DNA from: Alopecurus myosuroides
Lineage: Eukaryota > Streptophyta > Magnoliopsida > Poales > Poaceae
Direction of reading: 5' to 3'
Assembly: GCA_028641055.1 (NCBI GenBank)
Contig: CM054058.1
Location: forward strand, 88,423,927 to 88,487,926
Length of the DNA: 64,000 nt
The translations under genes and the position numbers were made by a program. The notes under the pieces are model-generated. The model ran no database searches. It worked only from the letters and a program-made list of their open reading frames with translations, and was not told where the DNA came from. Below are positions 41,769 to 54,523 of the stretch, in pieces (within the stretch, counting starts at the first letter, position 1; each line of letters starts with the position of its first letter).

Positions 41769-44700
41769 TAATTGATGACAATACCTTTTACGGGGGTTTA
41801 TATAATGAATTAAGCAAACATGCAAAGCAATACACATGGATGCATGAGCATGGAAGGCAAAAATGCTTAAGAATGAAACGAAAGCATTAAACCAAATTCC
41901 CTTAAACCCTCTAAACTTCTCCCCCATTGGCATCCATTGCCGAAATGGGCGGAAAATGTAGAAGGCCAATATAGTAAGAGCTCCCCTACAATTATTGCAT
42001 TTACCATAATATGAATGAAAACAAATGCATATTCAATGACGAATAGACGAGGGGATATCAAACTATATTCCTTTAACACTTCTTCCAAGAGGAGGAGCAC
42101 AAACAAAGGATCCGAAAAACCAATGGAACCAAAGATTTTATGATGTTAGCAAAATAGTGTTCTAAAGAAAATCATGATGTCCCCCAATCTTCATGCACTA
42201 TTTAGAGTTTTTGCATTGAATACAAAGTGCACAAAAGCAAACTAGGCATAGCACTTGAAGAAAATAAATGAATGATTGAGCAAAAAGATACTAAATGAAT
42301 GGGACACCATGAGACAAGGATCAACCATACATAAGGAAACAAACATGCCCACCAAGGTAAGAATGAGAAACAAAAAAACTCAAAAACAAATGAGTGCACA
42401 ATATGAAATAATATAAGACAAGCACTCATAAGGAAAATACTTTTCGGAGTCAGAAAAAATGAGAAGGGTATAAGAAGGGTGGATCCCAAAGGAATAGGAT
42501 ACCAAAAAGAGATGTAACTCATGTCATGTTTATAAGTTTCTAAGTGGACACAAATCATGATAATATCCATCCACAAAGAAGCATGTGCACACGAAATAGT
42601 TACGAAAGTGAAGAACATGATATCCAAGAGAAAGTCATAAATGCACTAATAAGATTTTTTTTATTGAAAGCATAGCACATAGCTCAATTTTATCTTAAAT
42701 GGGAATACATGAATTTCCAACACAAACACACCAAAGAAATCACAAATGTCAACAAGGGAAAAAGAGATAGTTGCAATGTTTTGATAAAAGCAAGAATCAC
42801 AAAGGGAGAAAGGTTTTGAAAATAAAGAATTTTCATGCCATGATGCAACCTACACAAGGTTGAATACTAGAAATGTGTGCATGAGGTAGATACTTGTTAC
42901 CGAGATGGCAGTGGGGATGTTTTTGTAGATAATAATTAATCCATCATCCTAGCTTGACTCTGATAAGTACATGGTGACAACACCTTCCTTGAGAATAATG
43001 CAAGCATACAATGCATCTCAAATGTACCTAAAACTCATTTAAGCACAAAATGGTCCCCAAATATATTGGGTACAAAGTGGTTGGACAAACTACAATACAT
43101 AGGATAAGCTCCACATAAATATGTGCATATAGGTATGAAATTGAATTCCATGCACATCTTAGCCGATTTATGATTCAGTGGAGTTTATCCTATATATTGG
43201 ATCAAAGAAAGTAAGCACGCCACAAGAAATACATTAGTAAATATGCATGAAAAGACTTTCAAGAACCAAAATACAAGTGAAAACGAGATCACAAAGATCC
43301 AACTGACACTTCAAAGAAACCAATTAAAAGTTACATCAAGAAATGAGATATTGAACTCCCAAAAGAGATGTCCAAAAAAAGATTCATTAACGAAAAGAAG
43401 TCCAATTTCCAAAATAGATCAATTTGAAAATAAAGCAATGATGAGATAATAAAGTCCCAAAAAGAGCAAGGTTCCAACAACTAAACCAAACCCTCTACAG
43501 TTTTCATGCTGGCAAAAGTACCAAGACGAAAAGGTTTGTCTTCCCTAAAGACACGTCATCGGGATTAAATACCAATTGAGAAAGATCTAAAGACAACAAG
43601 AAAACTAGTGTTCTAAATAATATAGGAAAGCTCCCCCATGATTTGTGCATTATTTATAATTTTGAATTTTAATACAATATGCACACAAATGGGATCCTTG
43701 CTTTAGCTTTACAAATTAGAACACCAAACAAATACGAGTAAAACAAAGGGATTCTCAATAGGAAAGGAAGACAATGGGAGTGACCACAAAGATTTTCCTT
43801 GGCAAGAAATATGGAAAATAAAAGAAATATCCCAAGTAAAATATGATCAATAAATTCTACCATAAATTAGATTATCACTTGTCAAGGACGAGGAGTAAGG
43901 AGCTATTTCTCGGTGGTATGTTGCATATATATTCATGATCATATTCACAGAATAAAACTATATGAAAAGGATAGGAATTAGAACACCACTCTTAAATAGA
44001 TATTCTTGTTTGCTTCAATAGTCGAATGATCATGCAAAGCAATGATTAATATAACATGAAGCAACCGATTTACGAAATAATACACACTAGTGCACATTTG
44101 AAGAAAACCACATCAAGAAACTCCCTCAAAAACAAGATCCAAAAGATGAGAAAATAAAAGCATTTAAGAAAATTGAAACTTGTTTGAGCACACATGCCAC
44201 ATAGGAACTAGATAATTGACAATATAAATTCTAGGTGGCAAAACCTCAAATGTTCACATTCTTTAGGTTTATAATATCCACAAAGGATATTACTCCCCCA
44301 TAATGTGATAATCCTTATCTTCTTAACAAGAGGAAAATAAAGACCAACTAGAGGTAATTAATAGACATTATAGAATTCAATTTCTCATGAGCATGACATA
44401 CCACATAGAGGATAGACAATAATATCAACACTAAATGGTATTGCTCATGTAAAAACATTTTAGGATTATGAAGTGACAAGGCATATCATTCCCCCAAAAT
44501 AGGATACTCCATTAATCACTCAAAAGAGCCAAATAATATACAAGCAAAATACAATAAGGCTCAAAGAAACTCATACATACATGTTGTGCAAACCGACAAA
44601 CACATACTAGATTACTCAAGGATAAGTAAGTAGTAAGCACAACATATAAAAAATATAAGCAAGGTACAAAACCAACACATGCAAAGGGGGAAGCAACTTT

Positions 44701-44869
44701 CAATGTATATAGAAAATGTAAATACAAGTTATCGCAAGAAGGAGCATGGAATATGAGATAGAGACATGATAATCCAAATGATTTGGTTGAGGAAAATATA
44801 AGTGATGAAGACTCCTTAATTCTTCATGATATAGCCAAGTCTCTAATGCCCTCCAATAACACATATTGA
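41769..44869 (-). other. Non-coding interior of the Copia-like element
   Basis: About 3.1 kb rich in A on the plus strand (T on the sense strand). I looked for protease, integrase, reverse transcriptase and RNase H motifs on the minus strand and found none. A hydrophobic 141-codon open frame at 42202-42627 is a by-product of T-richness. This may be the long 3' non-coding region of a SIRE/Maximus-like element with pol lost. Confidence 0.6.
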
Positions 44870-47040
44870 TCAAGTTTGAGCTTGTTGGTCCCCAACCAAG
44901 TTTGGTCCTAAGAGGTTAGTCAAAATAGGCTTGGCAACCCAAATGGTTCTTTTCTTGACACCACTTTGATTACCAACATATTTGGCAAACACATTGCCCA
45001 CATTATCCTTACGAATGGAATACACATCGTCAATTATGATAGGGTTTAATAATGTACCATTAGTGCATGAAGAAGCAAGATGGCCCTTTTCACGGTATAA
45101 GTAGCAACACTGACTCCTTCCATTCTTCTTAGTTGATTTCTCAACATGAGAAGCACTAGCTTGAGTCTTCTTGGGAAGAGGCCTTTCTTCAAATTCCATT
45201 TGAGATTAAGGTTGAACTTGTGGCCGCTTTCCTTTTTGGTTCTCACTAAGTTGCTTCTTCTTCAAAGGGCATGATCCAATATGATGCCCTTCAACCTTGC
45301 ACTTTAAACAAACAATTTTAGCCAAATTCTTAACTTGTTCATGTCCCTTCTTCTTGTCTACCTTTGACTTGTTCTTGTAATTGGAAATGAATCCAAATCC
45401 TCTCTTGTCATTGGGGGATTTTTGGACACACAACAAATTGTCAAGTGTGGACTTCCCTTTATGACACTTCTCCAAGTCTTTCTTCAAGGAAGTGACTTGG
45501 GCCTTGAGCTCTTTGATTCCCTCTACATGGTTAGTATCAGCACAAGAGCTAGATGAAGTAGACGCGTCATTATTAGAGCAACAAGGCAAGGAAAGCAATT
45601 CATCACAAGATATGGACACATTATGAGAAGATGGATTACTAGGACTAGCACAAGGCAATATAGAATTTAGAGTAGAGGTTCTGCCTTTGTCTACATGAGG
45701 CTCACAAGATTTTACCTTAGTTAAAATAGCCTCATGAGCTAATTTTAGCCTCTCATGGGAGACTAGAACATCCTCATGAGAGATTGATACCTTTTCATGA
45801 GTTTATTCTAATTTCCCATAATTACTAGTTAGCAACTCAAGTTGAGTCTGTAGCTCAACATTCTCCTTTAATATGGATACTTCACAAGAAATAGAGTTAG
45901 TAGCACAAGCATCATCATTTTTAGTTTTGAGGTCATTAGCATGAGCAACATATAATTTATTGTCCCTTCTAAGCTTAGAAACACTAATAGCATAGGTTTC
46001 TTCTAGACTATATAGTTTCTCTTCACGAGAAGATCTAAGGGAACACTCTTTCTCAAAAGCCTTTTCAAGCTCTTTGTCCTTGATAGAATGACCACCATTA
46101 TGACTTTCCAAAGTCATGATGATATCCTCCTTTTCATCTATAAGAGAGTTAGCCTCATTAAGTTGTTCTAGAAGAGCATTCACATTTTTCTTGGTCTCAC
46201 CATCAAGGATAGCTAACCACAAAGCTATCCACTCATATCTATCATCATGAGATATATTGGGGTTCAAAGTAGAAGATAACTTTGAATCCTTGGCCATGAG
46301 GAAAAAGGTGGTAGATGATGATAGATCATTACTTGAGGCACCACTCAAGTCCACATCTTGTTCCATAGAGAGTTGGGTTTCCTTTACATTGTTAGCCACA
46401 CAAAGACTAGAGGAAACCCAATTATTTGTATCATGGGAACAAGATAAAGCAAGCATATCATCATGAGATTTAGACACACAACGCTGACATGATATGCAAG
46501 GACTATCAATACAAGCATGTAAATTTTTTTTGGTGTTATTTGTGTTTAATTACAATAAGATAGATATGGAGGATCATCGATAATAAACTCACTATCATTA
46601 TTGCAATGCCTATCACTACTCACCATCTCATTAATTTGTGGCTTACCACATGTTGGTGAAGTAGAAGAAGTTGAGAACTCATCACGAACGGAAACGGGGG
46701 GAGAACAATCACCCTCTTCAATATTTGGCACTCTATATTTATCTTGATGCTTTGTCCATAACTCATGACCATTCCGTATAGGAAAGAGTGGATTAATAAC
46801 TACAAGTCTCACAAGAAGCAAAAACGCATTAATAGCAAGAGCATTGAGAGATAAGTTTTTCTCTTCCTCTAAAGTTGGATTCTGAGGATCCTTTGGAGGA
46901 GAAAAACCCATCTCTACAATTTGCTCCATATGTGGGTCCATGACCTCGAAATAAATGAGCATACGAAATTTCCAAACATCATGGTTTGTGTCATCGAAAT
47001 GAAATGTGGGATCGTTCACTAATTCACAAAGCGACATCAT
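44870..47040 (-). pseudogene. Broken Copia-type gag
   Basis: From the ATG at 47040 the frame reads MMSLCELVNDPTFHFDDTN and DVWKFRMLIYFEVMDPHMEQ, the usual Copia Gag opening, down to a stop at 46546. After a frame change at an A-run it resumes (CISCQRCVSKSHDDM) through a long coiled-coil-like segment to 45803. A further piece at 45206-45658 has a CCHC knuckle (CLKCKVEGHHIGSC). A last piece, 44870-45199, has a second, damaged knuckle (CCYLYREKGHLASSC) and ends near LTNLLGPNLVGDQQAQT. Several stops and frame changes separate the pieces. Nothing resembling protease follows. Confidence 0.75.
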
Positions 47041-47078
47041 TACTCTCAAGGCGGTGAAGACTAACAATGAGAGCTCTT

Positions 47079-47090
47079 GCTCTGATACCA
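47079..47090 (-). other. Primer-binding site (initiator tRNA-Met) of the Copia-like element
   Basis: The sense strand reads TGGTATCAGAGC two bases after the right-hand LTR, which is therefore the 5' LTR. Confidence 0.92.
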
Positions 47091-47092
47091 AC

Positions 47093-49304
47093 TGAAAGTA
47101 CAAGGATGCCGCCTAGAGGGGGGGCGAATAGGCGCTTTAAAATAATTACGGTTTAGGCTTGAATAAATTCGGAATAAAACTAGCGTTTTAATTTATCAAG
47201 CACAGAACCTATACAAGCTAGGTTTACCTATGTGCACCAACAACTTATGCTAAGAAATATATACCATTTTGTGATAGCAAGAAAGATTACGTCAAGCACG
47301 ATGGCTATCACAAAGGTAAATGCATAAATAACGAGCTAGAGTACAGAAATAACCAAAGCACAAGGAGACATCGATGTGATTACCGAAGTTCCTTCCCAAG
47401 GGAAGTGCGTCTTCGTTGGAGAGGTGGGGAGCCACCTAGACGCTCCTCAATAGCAGGTATATGCACACCTTATTCTCCTTGAGCTTCTACGGTGAGGGAG
47501 ATTCTCGTTTCCACTATGAGGTCGTCTTGAAGGCGGTGACCAAACCTTACACGAGGTTGATACTATCTACACAAGGAAATTGGAGGCTCTCAACGAAGCT
47601 TCTTGCAACAAGTTGGAAGCCCCAAGCACTAATCGTATAGGGTGCTCAATACACCCAAGAGGAACAATCTCTCTAGTGACCAAGCACCCAAGAGTAACAA
47701 GCTCACGAACTTCTCTTTCACGAATCCCGTGGGGAACTCAAACCGATTCACCTAATGCAATGGCAAGAACACACAAAGTGATCAAATCCTTCTCTCCCAA
47801 ATCCCACCAAAGCAACTAATGCTATGGAGGGAGGAAGGAGGAAGAACAAGGAAAACAACAAATGAATCCCAAGATCTAGATGCAATGAATTCTCCTCACT
47901 AATAGAAGATATTGATTGGTGAAATAGTAGATCTAGATCTGCTCTCTCTTTTCCCTAAAAAGGGGCAAGAATCATTGGAGGGATTGAGAGAAACCCAAGC
48001 TTTTGAAGGTCAACAATGGAGGAGAGAGGAAATGGGTTAGGCAGCCTCCTCTTGAGGAAGAAGAAGGCTATTTATAGCTTCCCACGAAATATGGCCGTTA
48101 GGGCTGGAAATTTTTCACGTACCCCGGAAATTTCCCGCCCCCAGGGTGGAAATTTCCGGACGACCCAAGACCCCCTGGAGCGCGAGTGCCCTCTCTCTGG
48201 TGTCGGGCTGCATATTTGCCCCAAAATATTCCGGCCTGATCGGAAATTTCCGGCCTTAGACCGGAATTTCCGCCCCCTGAAAACTACGAAAACATTGATA
48301 CGAAAACGGTCATATCTTTTGGATCTGGACTCCATTTTTGACATTCTTGGGCTCGTCGAAATTGCAGAGACGAGCACTACAAGTATGCAGAGAAACATAA
48401 AATTAAAAAAAAGGGAGGATAAAACCAAATGGGCAAAGTCTAGACCTCTCTATAAGATAGGAAACGGCAAAACCTCCAATAACAAAAATTCAATAAGTTT
48501 TCTATACGAAATCCGTTTTTGGTGAACTTGAGTTTGACATGATGAACAAGACAAGACCTAAAACCACACATGGATAAAACCCAAATAAGAACCAAGAAAG
48601 ATGATGCCAAGGATGCAAATAATTGAGTTCTCTACGAACGATACGATCAAGCAACTCATTCGAGAGCCTCTCTTGATAGAACGGTTATCTATCATATAAC
48701 CCGGTCTCCCTACTAACATCATGAGACCGGTAAAATAGAAAACCTATAAATGTCACATTTTTCTTGGGCATTCCAATTGAGATAGATGATGACGATCTTA
48801 ATCACCTCAAGTTGGAGCACCTTTCTTGATTGCGCTTTGCTTTGTGAAGACCAGTAAATTGCCCCTCCCCCATAAGATAATATGGGAGAGATTCTCACAT
48901 GTCCATCTTCACTTGACAATAATCTACATATGGGTGTAAAGCGTCAAGCATTTGAACTCTTCTTTATGTTCACCTTGAACTTGCACTTCAACTTGATCAA
49001 CTAAGTATCTTCTGTTTATTGATGATGATAATGTCTTGAAGCTAAACATGGATGTTCACACAATCTCCTTCTTCAAGACATAATTTCAGTATGATCAATA
49101 ATATCATGGGAATTCTTCTTCTTGATCATATCAAATATATTCATTATAAGCAATGATATTGATGGCATCCAACCTTGAATCCAACACATGGAGTTCAAGT
49201 GGTGCCAATGGACAAACCTAAACAAGGATATCTCAATGAAACTATTGGTCCATAAGGATTGTCATTAATTACCAAATACACACGTGGGGCACCATGCAGT
49301 TTCA
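47093..49304 (-). repeat. 5' LTR of the Copia-like element
   Basis: 2212 bp, collinear with the left copy but with many substitutions and small indels. Confidence 0.9.
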
Positions 49305-49309
49305 ACGTG

Positions 49310-49835
49310 CTCCGACTCGGCCATGGATTATCTCACTCACAGCTAATTCTGGCAATTGCTCCTGCCTGTGTAGCTTATCAAGATGCCATAAATAGCTAAG
49401 TTGACTGAGCATGAGTGCATCTGTGATGCCCTTAAATTGTGGAGCATGATTGAATAAGTTACCATGAGCAAGCCAGCTAAAAACTGTCGAGCAAGCCACC
49501 CCTAAGTTGTAGAATAAAAACTAATTTACAGAGCGTTCCAACTAAAAGTTGTAGAGAACGCGACCCTAAGGTGTTTCCGAGGCATGCCACCTAAGTTGCA
49601 GAGCATTCCAACTAAAAGTTGTAGAGAAATGCCAACTAAGCTTTAGAGAGCGAACTAAATGTAGAGTATGCCAACTTAGATACAGATCATTTCAACTAAG
49701 TTGCAGAGAACAACTAATTCCAGAGCATCTTTTAAAATTGTTTAAGCAATAAAGTATTGTATGTTGAAACAACTTAGCATGTTCGTGAAGCTACAAAACT
49801 AATGACACAACTTAGATGGAAAACGATAAAATTGG
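49310..49835. repeat. Unclassified repeat, right block with inverted degenerate units
   Basis: From about 49495 to 49740, AACTAAGTTGCAGAG and variants repeat every 20-50 bp. This is the reverse complement of the CTCTGCAACTTAGT words in the left block, so the two blocks were inverted arms of one 1.3-kb or longer repeat before the Copia-like insertion. Confidence 0.5.
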
Positions 49836-49991
49836 ATGGGAGCAATGGCAGCTCTTCCAAAGATTCCCTTGGTCTTTGTGTTAGGGCTTCACCGGCGTCG
49901 GATTCTCTCTAGTAGGTTCCAGGACTACTTAGATCCCGAAACTACCGGATCTGACGAAAGGGGGGAATCTTGCCAAGAGGTGGGCCCTACC
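49836..49991 (+). repeat. Left partial unit of the 355-bp tandem repeat
   Basis: CTTTGTGTTAGGGCTTCACC, CGGATTCTCTCTAG and GGAATCTTGCCAAGAGGTGG match the units at 61319-63278. The array was split by the gypsy element at CTACC. Confidence 0.85.
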
Positions 49992-51470
49992 TGTAACATC
50001 CCTGATTTTTGGAAAGTGGAAAAATCACAAAAATTTGAAACTTTTTGTTTTCATGTTATGCAAGTCCCCAAAACCAAATGAGAAGCGAGAAACAAAAGGA
50101 AACAATACATATTCCAATGAAAATGGAAATAACCAATCCAATTATACCCCTATTCCATAAACCCTAAAACCTCTTAAAATGATTTTTTTCATTAGATAAA
50201 GAAAACCATTTTATCTTTAGCAAACTTTATTACATGAAACATTTTCAATTAATATATATCCTTTAAAATAGTTTATGGCAACAAAAAAAATCAAATATTG
50301 AAAACCCTTAATAAAGTTCTAAGCCAAAAAAAATATTCGATGAGAAAAAAATATCTTAATAATAGCGTTTAATTATTATTCCAAGTTTTAAGTATAAAGG
50401 TGTGAAAATAAAATGCATTCATTGGAAAATAACATAAAAGAGCACTTTGAAAACAATATTATGGGTTTTGGAATTTTTCTAAGCCACTTTGATAATAATT
50501 GTTTTTTTAAAAAAAAATAGCATTAAGTCACTATTAGTAAATCCTTCATATCCTACACCTATATAATATGAAAATGGTTTAAAAATTACTTCCAAAAATA
50601 GTATTTGACATGTATAATGTCTCAAAAAAAATTATTTAATCAAAATCATCATTTTATTCTTTTTCCAATTTTAAACAACATTAAGTACTATTAATGTTTT
50701 ATTTATAAATTGCAAATTATGAAATTTGAAATATATTGAAAGTTAAAAAAAATGTTTCTAAGTGAAATATATTATTTTTACAAAAAATTTGCAATTGGTT
50801 TGAGGTCATTTGGACTTGTATATCAAAAGATATTAAAAACAGAAAAAAAAAGAGGGATGACGTCATCATGACGTCGCCCGTCATCAACCTCTGGAAACGG
50901 CAGGAGACCGTTTCTCCCGAAAATTTTGCCCCGCGATTACTTGTCTTTAACGCGATTAAATTCTTTCCCGAGACCATGTCCTTATAGCCCTGGCCTCCCT
51001 CTCCTTTTTCCCTCTCCTCGCCCTCTGTTTCGTGCCCCCACGTGAGAAAAAATCATCGCCGGAGTTCATACAGCCCGCCGCCATAATTCTTCCTCTCCGG
51101 CCAAGTCAGTGAGTTTTCCCCGTCGATTTTGGCTCCCCTCTCTTCCCCTCGCTCGAGCTCATCATCCTGAGCTTTTTCTTTCGGGTTTTTATGCAGCCAG
51201 GAGCCGCACCGTGCTCACCGGAGCAATCGTCGGCGCCCGAGGAACTTCGTCCACTCGACGCCGCCATTCGAGGAAACGCGAGGCCGCGCCACCGTCACCA
51301 TTCACCTCGCCGTGTCAAGCCGGTTGTCTTCGTCGTTTCGCCAAGCCCGGAACCTCCCCGTAGCGCGAACTCCGTCGAGTCCCGACCCACAGCGTCGCCG
51401 CTCAGCCATTTCCGGCGACCTCCCGCGCCTCCAGGTAACCCTAGCCGCTCCCTTTAAATCTTGACCGTGC

Positions 51471-51530
51471 CATCTAGTTCAGTGGTTGCGATTAGATTAC
51501 TTAGATGAATAGGCACCAGCCAATTAGAGC
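51471..51530 (+). other. Degenerate tRNA-like sequence in the LTR (copy at 58276-58335)
   Basis: CATCTAGTTCAGTGGTTGCG is a good A-box/D-arm match, but the expected B box (AGGCACCAGCCAATTAG) is decayed. It lies 1.5 kb into the LTR, the same distance as the better-preserved tRNA-like sequence of the 21184-30515 element. Confidence 0.35.
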
Positions 51531-53330
51531 ACGCCACGTCATACAACGCGCACATTACTTATTTCTCGCTCGACGCAACGCAAAACCAGCCCAAGCCCAC
51601 TTCCTGTGTGTCGCACTGTGCGGCAGATAGCCAAACCTGAGCCAGCTGTCTCTGGAATTATGTTCTGAATCAAATATAAAATGCCTAATTTGCAGAAAAG
51701 CCCCTGCATCTTAGATCTATCATATATTTTGATCCATAAACCCAAATTTAGCAAACTTAGACTTTTGGAATCAGCACAACATGTAGAAAGTTTAGCAACT
51801 AGCCAAATTTAAATTTGACCATTTAAAATTTGTTCAAATTCAAATATACTTGTTTGGTGAATTTTGACATATTTCATATTCTACAAATCCAAAAATTGCA
51901 AATAAAATATATTTGGGAACCTTAGGATGTGTAGTTTCATACCCTCTGTCCCAAGATAATTTTTATCAAATTAAATTTGAATTTAGAATTAAGTTGTCCA
52001 ATTAAGTATTTTGACATAGATTAATTTCTATAAATAATTTCAGTGTAGTTCCTTTAGCAAAATTGCTCCATTTCGTAACCTTGAACCAGAGACAAGAGTG
52101 CCTAACCATTTTGGACACCTTTATACCATGAACATGTGTTTTGGACAAAAAACCCAACATAGTGATCCACACATGTTATAATGTCTTAGAAATTATTCTG
52201 CATATAGGTTTCTATGTAGTATGGATATATTGGACCTAGGCTAAGTCCTTAGTGAGGTTCAAACTTATACCTTGGAAAGTAGTGAACCTCAAACACTAGT
52301 ACCATAGTTTTCTATCTACTTTCCCATTCCCCTATTCTTGCTTCAAGAATCCATCAAGTTAGCAAAATGGAAGTCAAGACTCAACCACAAGAAGGAACTC
52401 CATCTTCAACTTGGTGGCAACATGAAGAGCTACAAAGAAGATCATTGAAGAAATTGAAGGAAGGGCTTGGACTTCACAGCAACTAGAAGCAACTCAAGGA
52501 AGTGCAAGTGTGAAGAAATCTAGAAGAAAACAACTTCCTCTCTCTTTCTACATTTCTTATTTATTTCCAAATTGACTTAGTGGTATTTTTGTGCCCATCC
52601 CATAATTAAACCAACTAGTGAAGTGAAGATTTATGAAGACCAAGAGAAGTACCATCCTATGGAAGAAAACTACAATAGAGTGCATAAAGGTGATCTTCAA
52701 GAATACAAACATGTGCATACTTGGAACAATCCATACAAGTTGAAGATTAGAAAGTTGTTTTTGTCCAACCATTGACCAAATGGAAATCCCAAGACTTTAT
52801 CTTGTTATCTCTCTTGCTATGATGTTAGTTGAACCTAGACCTACCTTACCCCAAAATGGAAATACTAAACTTAGATCACTCAAAAGACTTGATGAAAATG
52901 ACTAAGTGTTACACTTTGTTATGTGTTACTATAGTTGAGATAGTTAGATCACCTTGGTGAACTTGGAAACTTCTTAGATAAATATGTTTTCAATAAATTT
53001 TAATCACTACAACTCAACCTAGTCCATCCCAATTGAACCTCTGGAACTTCCTTAACAAGTATGGAACCAAGAGAAAATGAATATTTAAAAATCAAACCTT
53101 AACCTAATCACAATAGTTTCCTCAGAAAACTATATAATTGTGATAGACCCTAGCCTTACCTTGATCCAATTAACACAAAACCCTTTTGACTAAGTGTGAT
53201 GATTGTTATTCTTTGTTTTCTTGTTGATTATGAAAGTTGTTTATTGTTATTTGTTTGACTTGTTTAGATTATACGAAGAGAAACCAACCTGTTGTGAAGA
53301 GAGTGTGATTTTTTTCACCAACCTCCAACA

Positions 53331-53338
53331 AGGCAAGT
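53331..53338 (+). other. Candidate GC-type 5' splice site in the LTR
   Basis: CAACAAG|GCAAGTGACACATC carries the same AG|GCAAGT as the other two gypsy-type LTRs, 3.3 kb into this LTR. Confidence 0.35.
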
Positions 53339-53609
53339 GACACATCATGAACTACCTATTATTTCCTATATGCATTAAAACTTTTGAGTAGCATGCATGA
53401 TAGGAAAATCTGTGGTAAATATCATTCCATGCTAATATCCTAAGTAGTGGGTAGCTACCATGTGTTTTCTTGATAGAGTGGAAAACTTGAACTTAGTAGA
53501 ATTGCTTAGCTATTGCTCATCAAATGTTTTATTCAGATGTTAAGGATAAAACTACTAAATTTGGTGAACCATATGGATTGATTGATTGTTTGGTGGTTGA
53601 ATATGGGAT

Positions 53610-54025
53610 GAAATATTAAAGTAGTGGTGATGTCAACCAGGGGGCACAGGAAACCCACACTAGTGGTGATGCTTACCAGCAAGGTGACACAGGAAATCCA
53701 GAAGACTATATTTTTTAAGTGGTGATGTCAACCAGGTAGCACACGAAACCACACTAGTGGTGATGCTTACCAGCAAGCTCACACGGGAAATCCACAAGAC
53801 TATATTTTTTTAGTGGTGATGTCAACCAGGTAGCACAGGAAACCCACACTAGTGGTGATGCTTACCAGCAAGGTGACACAGAAAATCCACATGTCTATGT
53901 CTTTTGGTGGTGATGCAATCTAACAAGGTTGCACAGGAACTCCACAACTTCTGTAGTTGATATAAAAATTGTGGTGATGCTTACCAATAAGGAAGCACAG
54001 GAAATCCACATTGTTCTTATCTAAA
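53610..54025 (+). repeat. Minisatellite in the LTR (copy at 60430-60835)
   Basis: Roughly nine units of about 40-50 bp with GTGGTGATG(T/C), CAACCAG or TACCAGCAAGG, and CACAGGAAATCCAC. Two unit types (GTCAACCAGG and CTTACCAGCAAGG) alternate, giving a higher-order period of about 100 bp. Confidence 0.85.
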
Positions 54026-54511
54026 GGATAAAATTGTTTTATGAAAAGTTATAGGACAAAACTGGCTTTCTACAATTAGCCAAGCTCCACCAAGCCAGAT
54101 ATTCATGTAGTTAGTCTTGCCACTTATATCCACCATAATGTTACTTGCCAATACATTAAATTGTATTGACTCCCTTGTGGCTGCATATTCCATCCTGCAG
54201 ATGTTTTTGGAGACACGTGGGGATTTTGTTTAGGATCTTGAGACTATCGCCAACATGTTTTGCCTGTGGCACATGAAGAAGATGGTCTCAATGGTGTACT
54301 ATGTTTTTCGCTGTAATACTTCGTTTTCTGCTAGTCTTCTAAGACTATGCAAGTTGTAATCATATTTTGTAAAGACTGGATCATGCGATGTAATAGAATT
54401 TTATGCATTTGCATTATATTTCATTTTGTACTGTGGTGCTAGCAATTGATCCAGGGACTAGCACAATAACACAGGTATTCCATCTTTATTAAACGTTGGG
54501 ATGCTACAAAA

Positions 54512-54523
54512 TGGTATCAGAGC
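54512..54523 (+). other. Primer-binding site (initiator tRNA-Met) of the gag-only gypsy element
   Basis: TGGTATCAGAGC, three bases after the 5' LTR. Confidence 0.95.

Larger units (their letters stand above)
39556..49304 (-). mobile_element. Copia-like LTR retrotransposon with gag remnants, no pol
   Basis: 9.7 kb, flanked by ACGTG at 39551-39555 and 49305-49309. LTR ends are TGAAAG/CTTTCA. A primer-binding site and a polypurine tract place it on the minus strand. The 5.3-kb interior encodes pieces of a Copia-type Gag, followed by about 3.1 kb of A/T-rich DNA with no reverse transcriptase, integrase or protease motif. This fits the 'gag-only' (TR-GAG) class of non-autonomous elements. The LTRs differ at about a dozen positions in their first 190 bp, so it is the oldest complete insertion here. 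Confidence 0.88.
49992..54508 (+). repeat. 5' LTR of the gag-only gypsy element
   Basis: 4517 bp. AT-rich start, GC-rich segment at 50860-51460, a degenerate tRNA-like sequence, a long AT-rich part, an AG|GCAAGT motif and a minisatellite near its end. Small open frames in the GC-rich segment (up to 88 codons) have no recognisable domain. Confidence 0.93.

Noticed and set aside
42202..42627. 141-codon hydrophobic frame that might be an env-like protein of the Copia-like element
   Set aside because: No signal-anchor organisation, no conserved motif, and its composition follows the T-rich strand. Not enough to call an env-like gene.
53610..54025. CRISPR-like array
   Set aside because: Units are degenerate and contiguous without unique spacers, and lie inside a plant LTR. 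It is a minisatellite.
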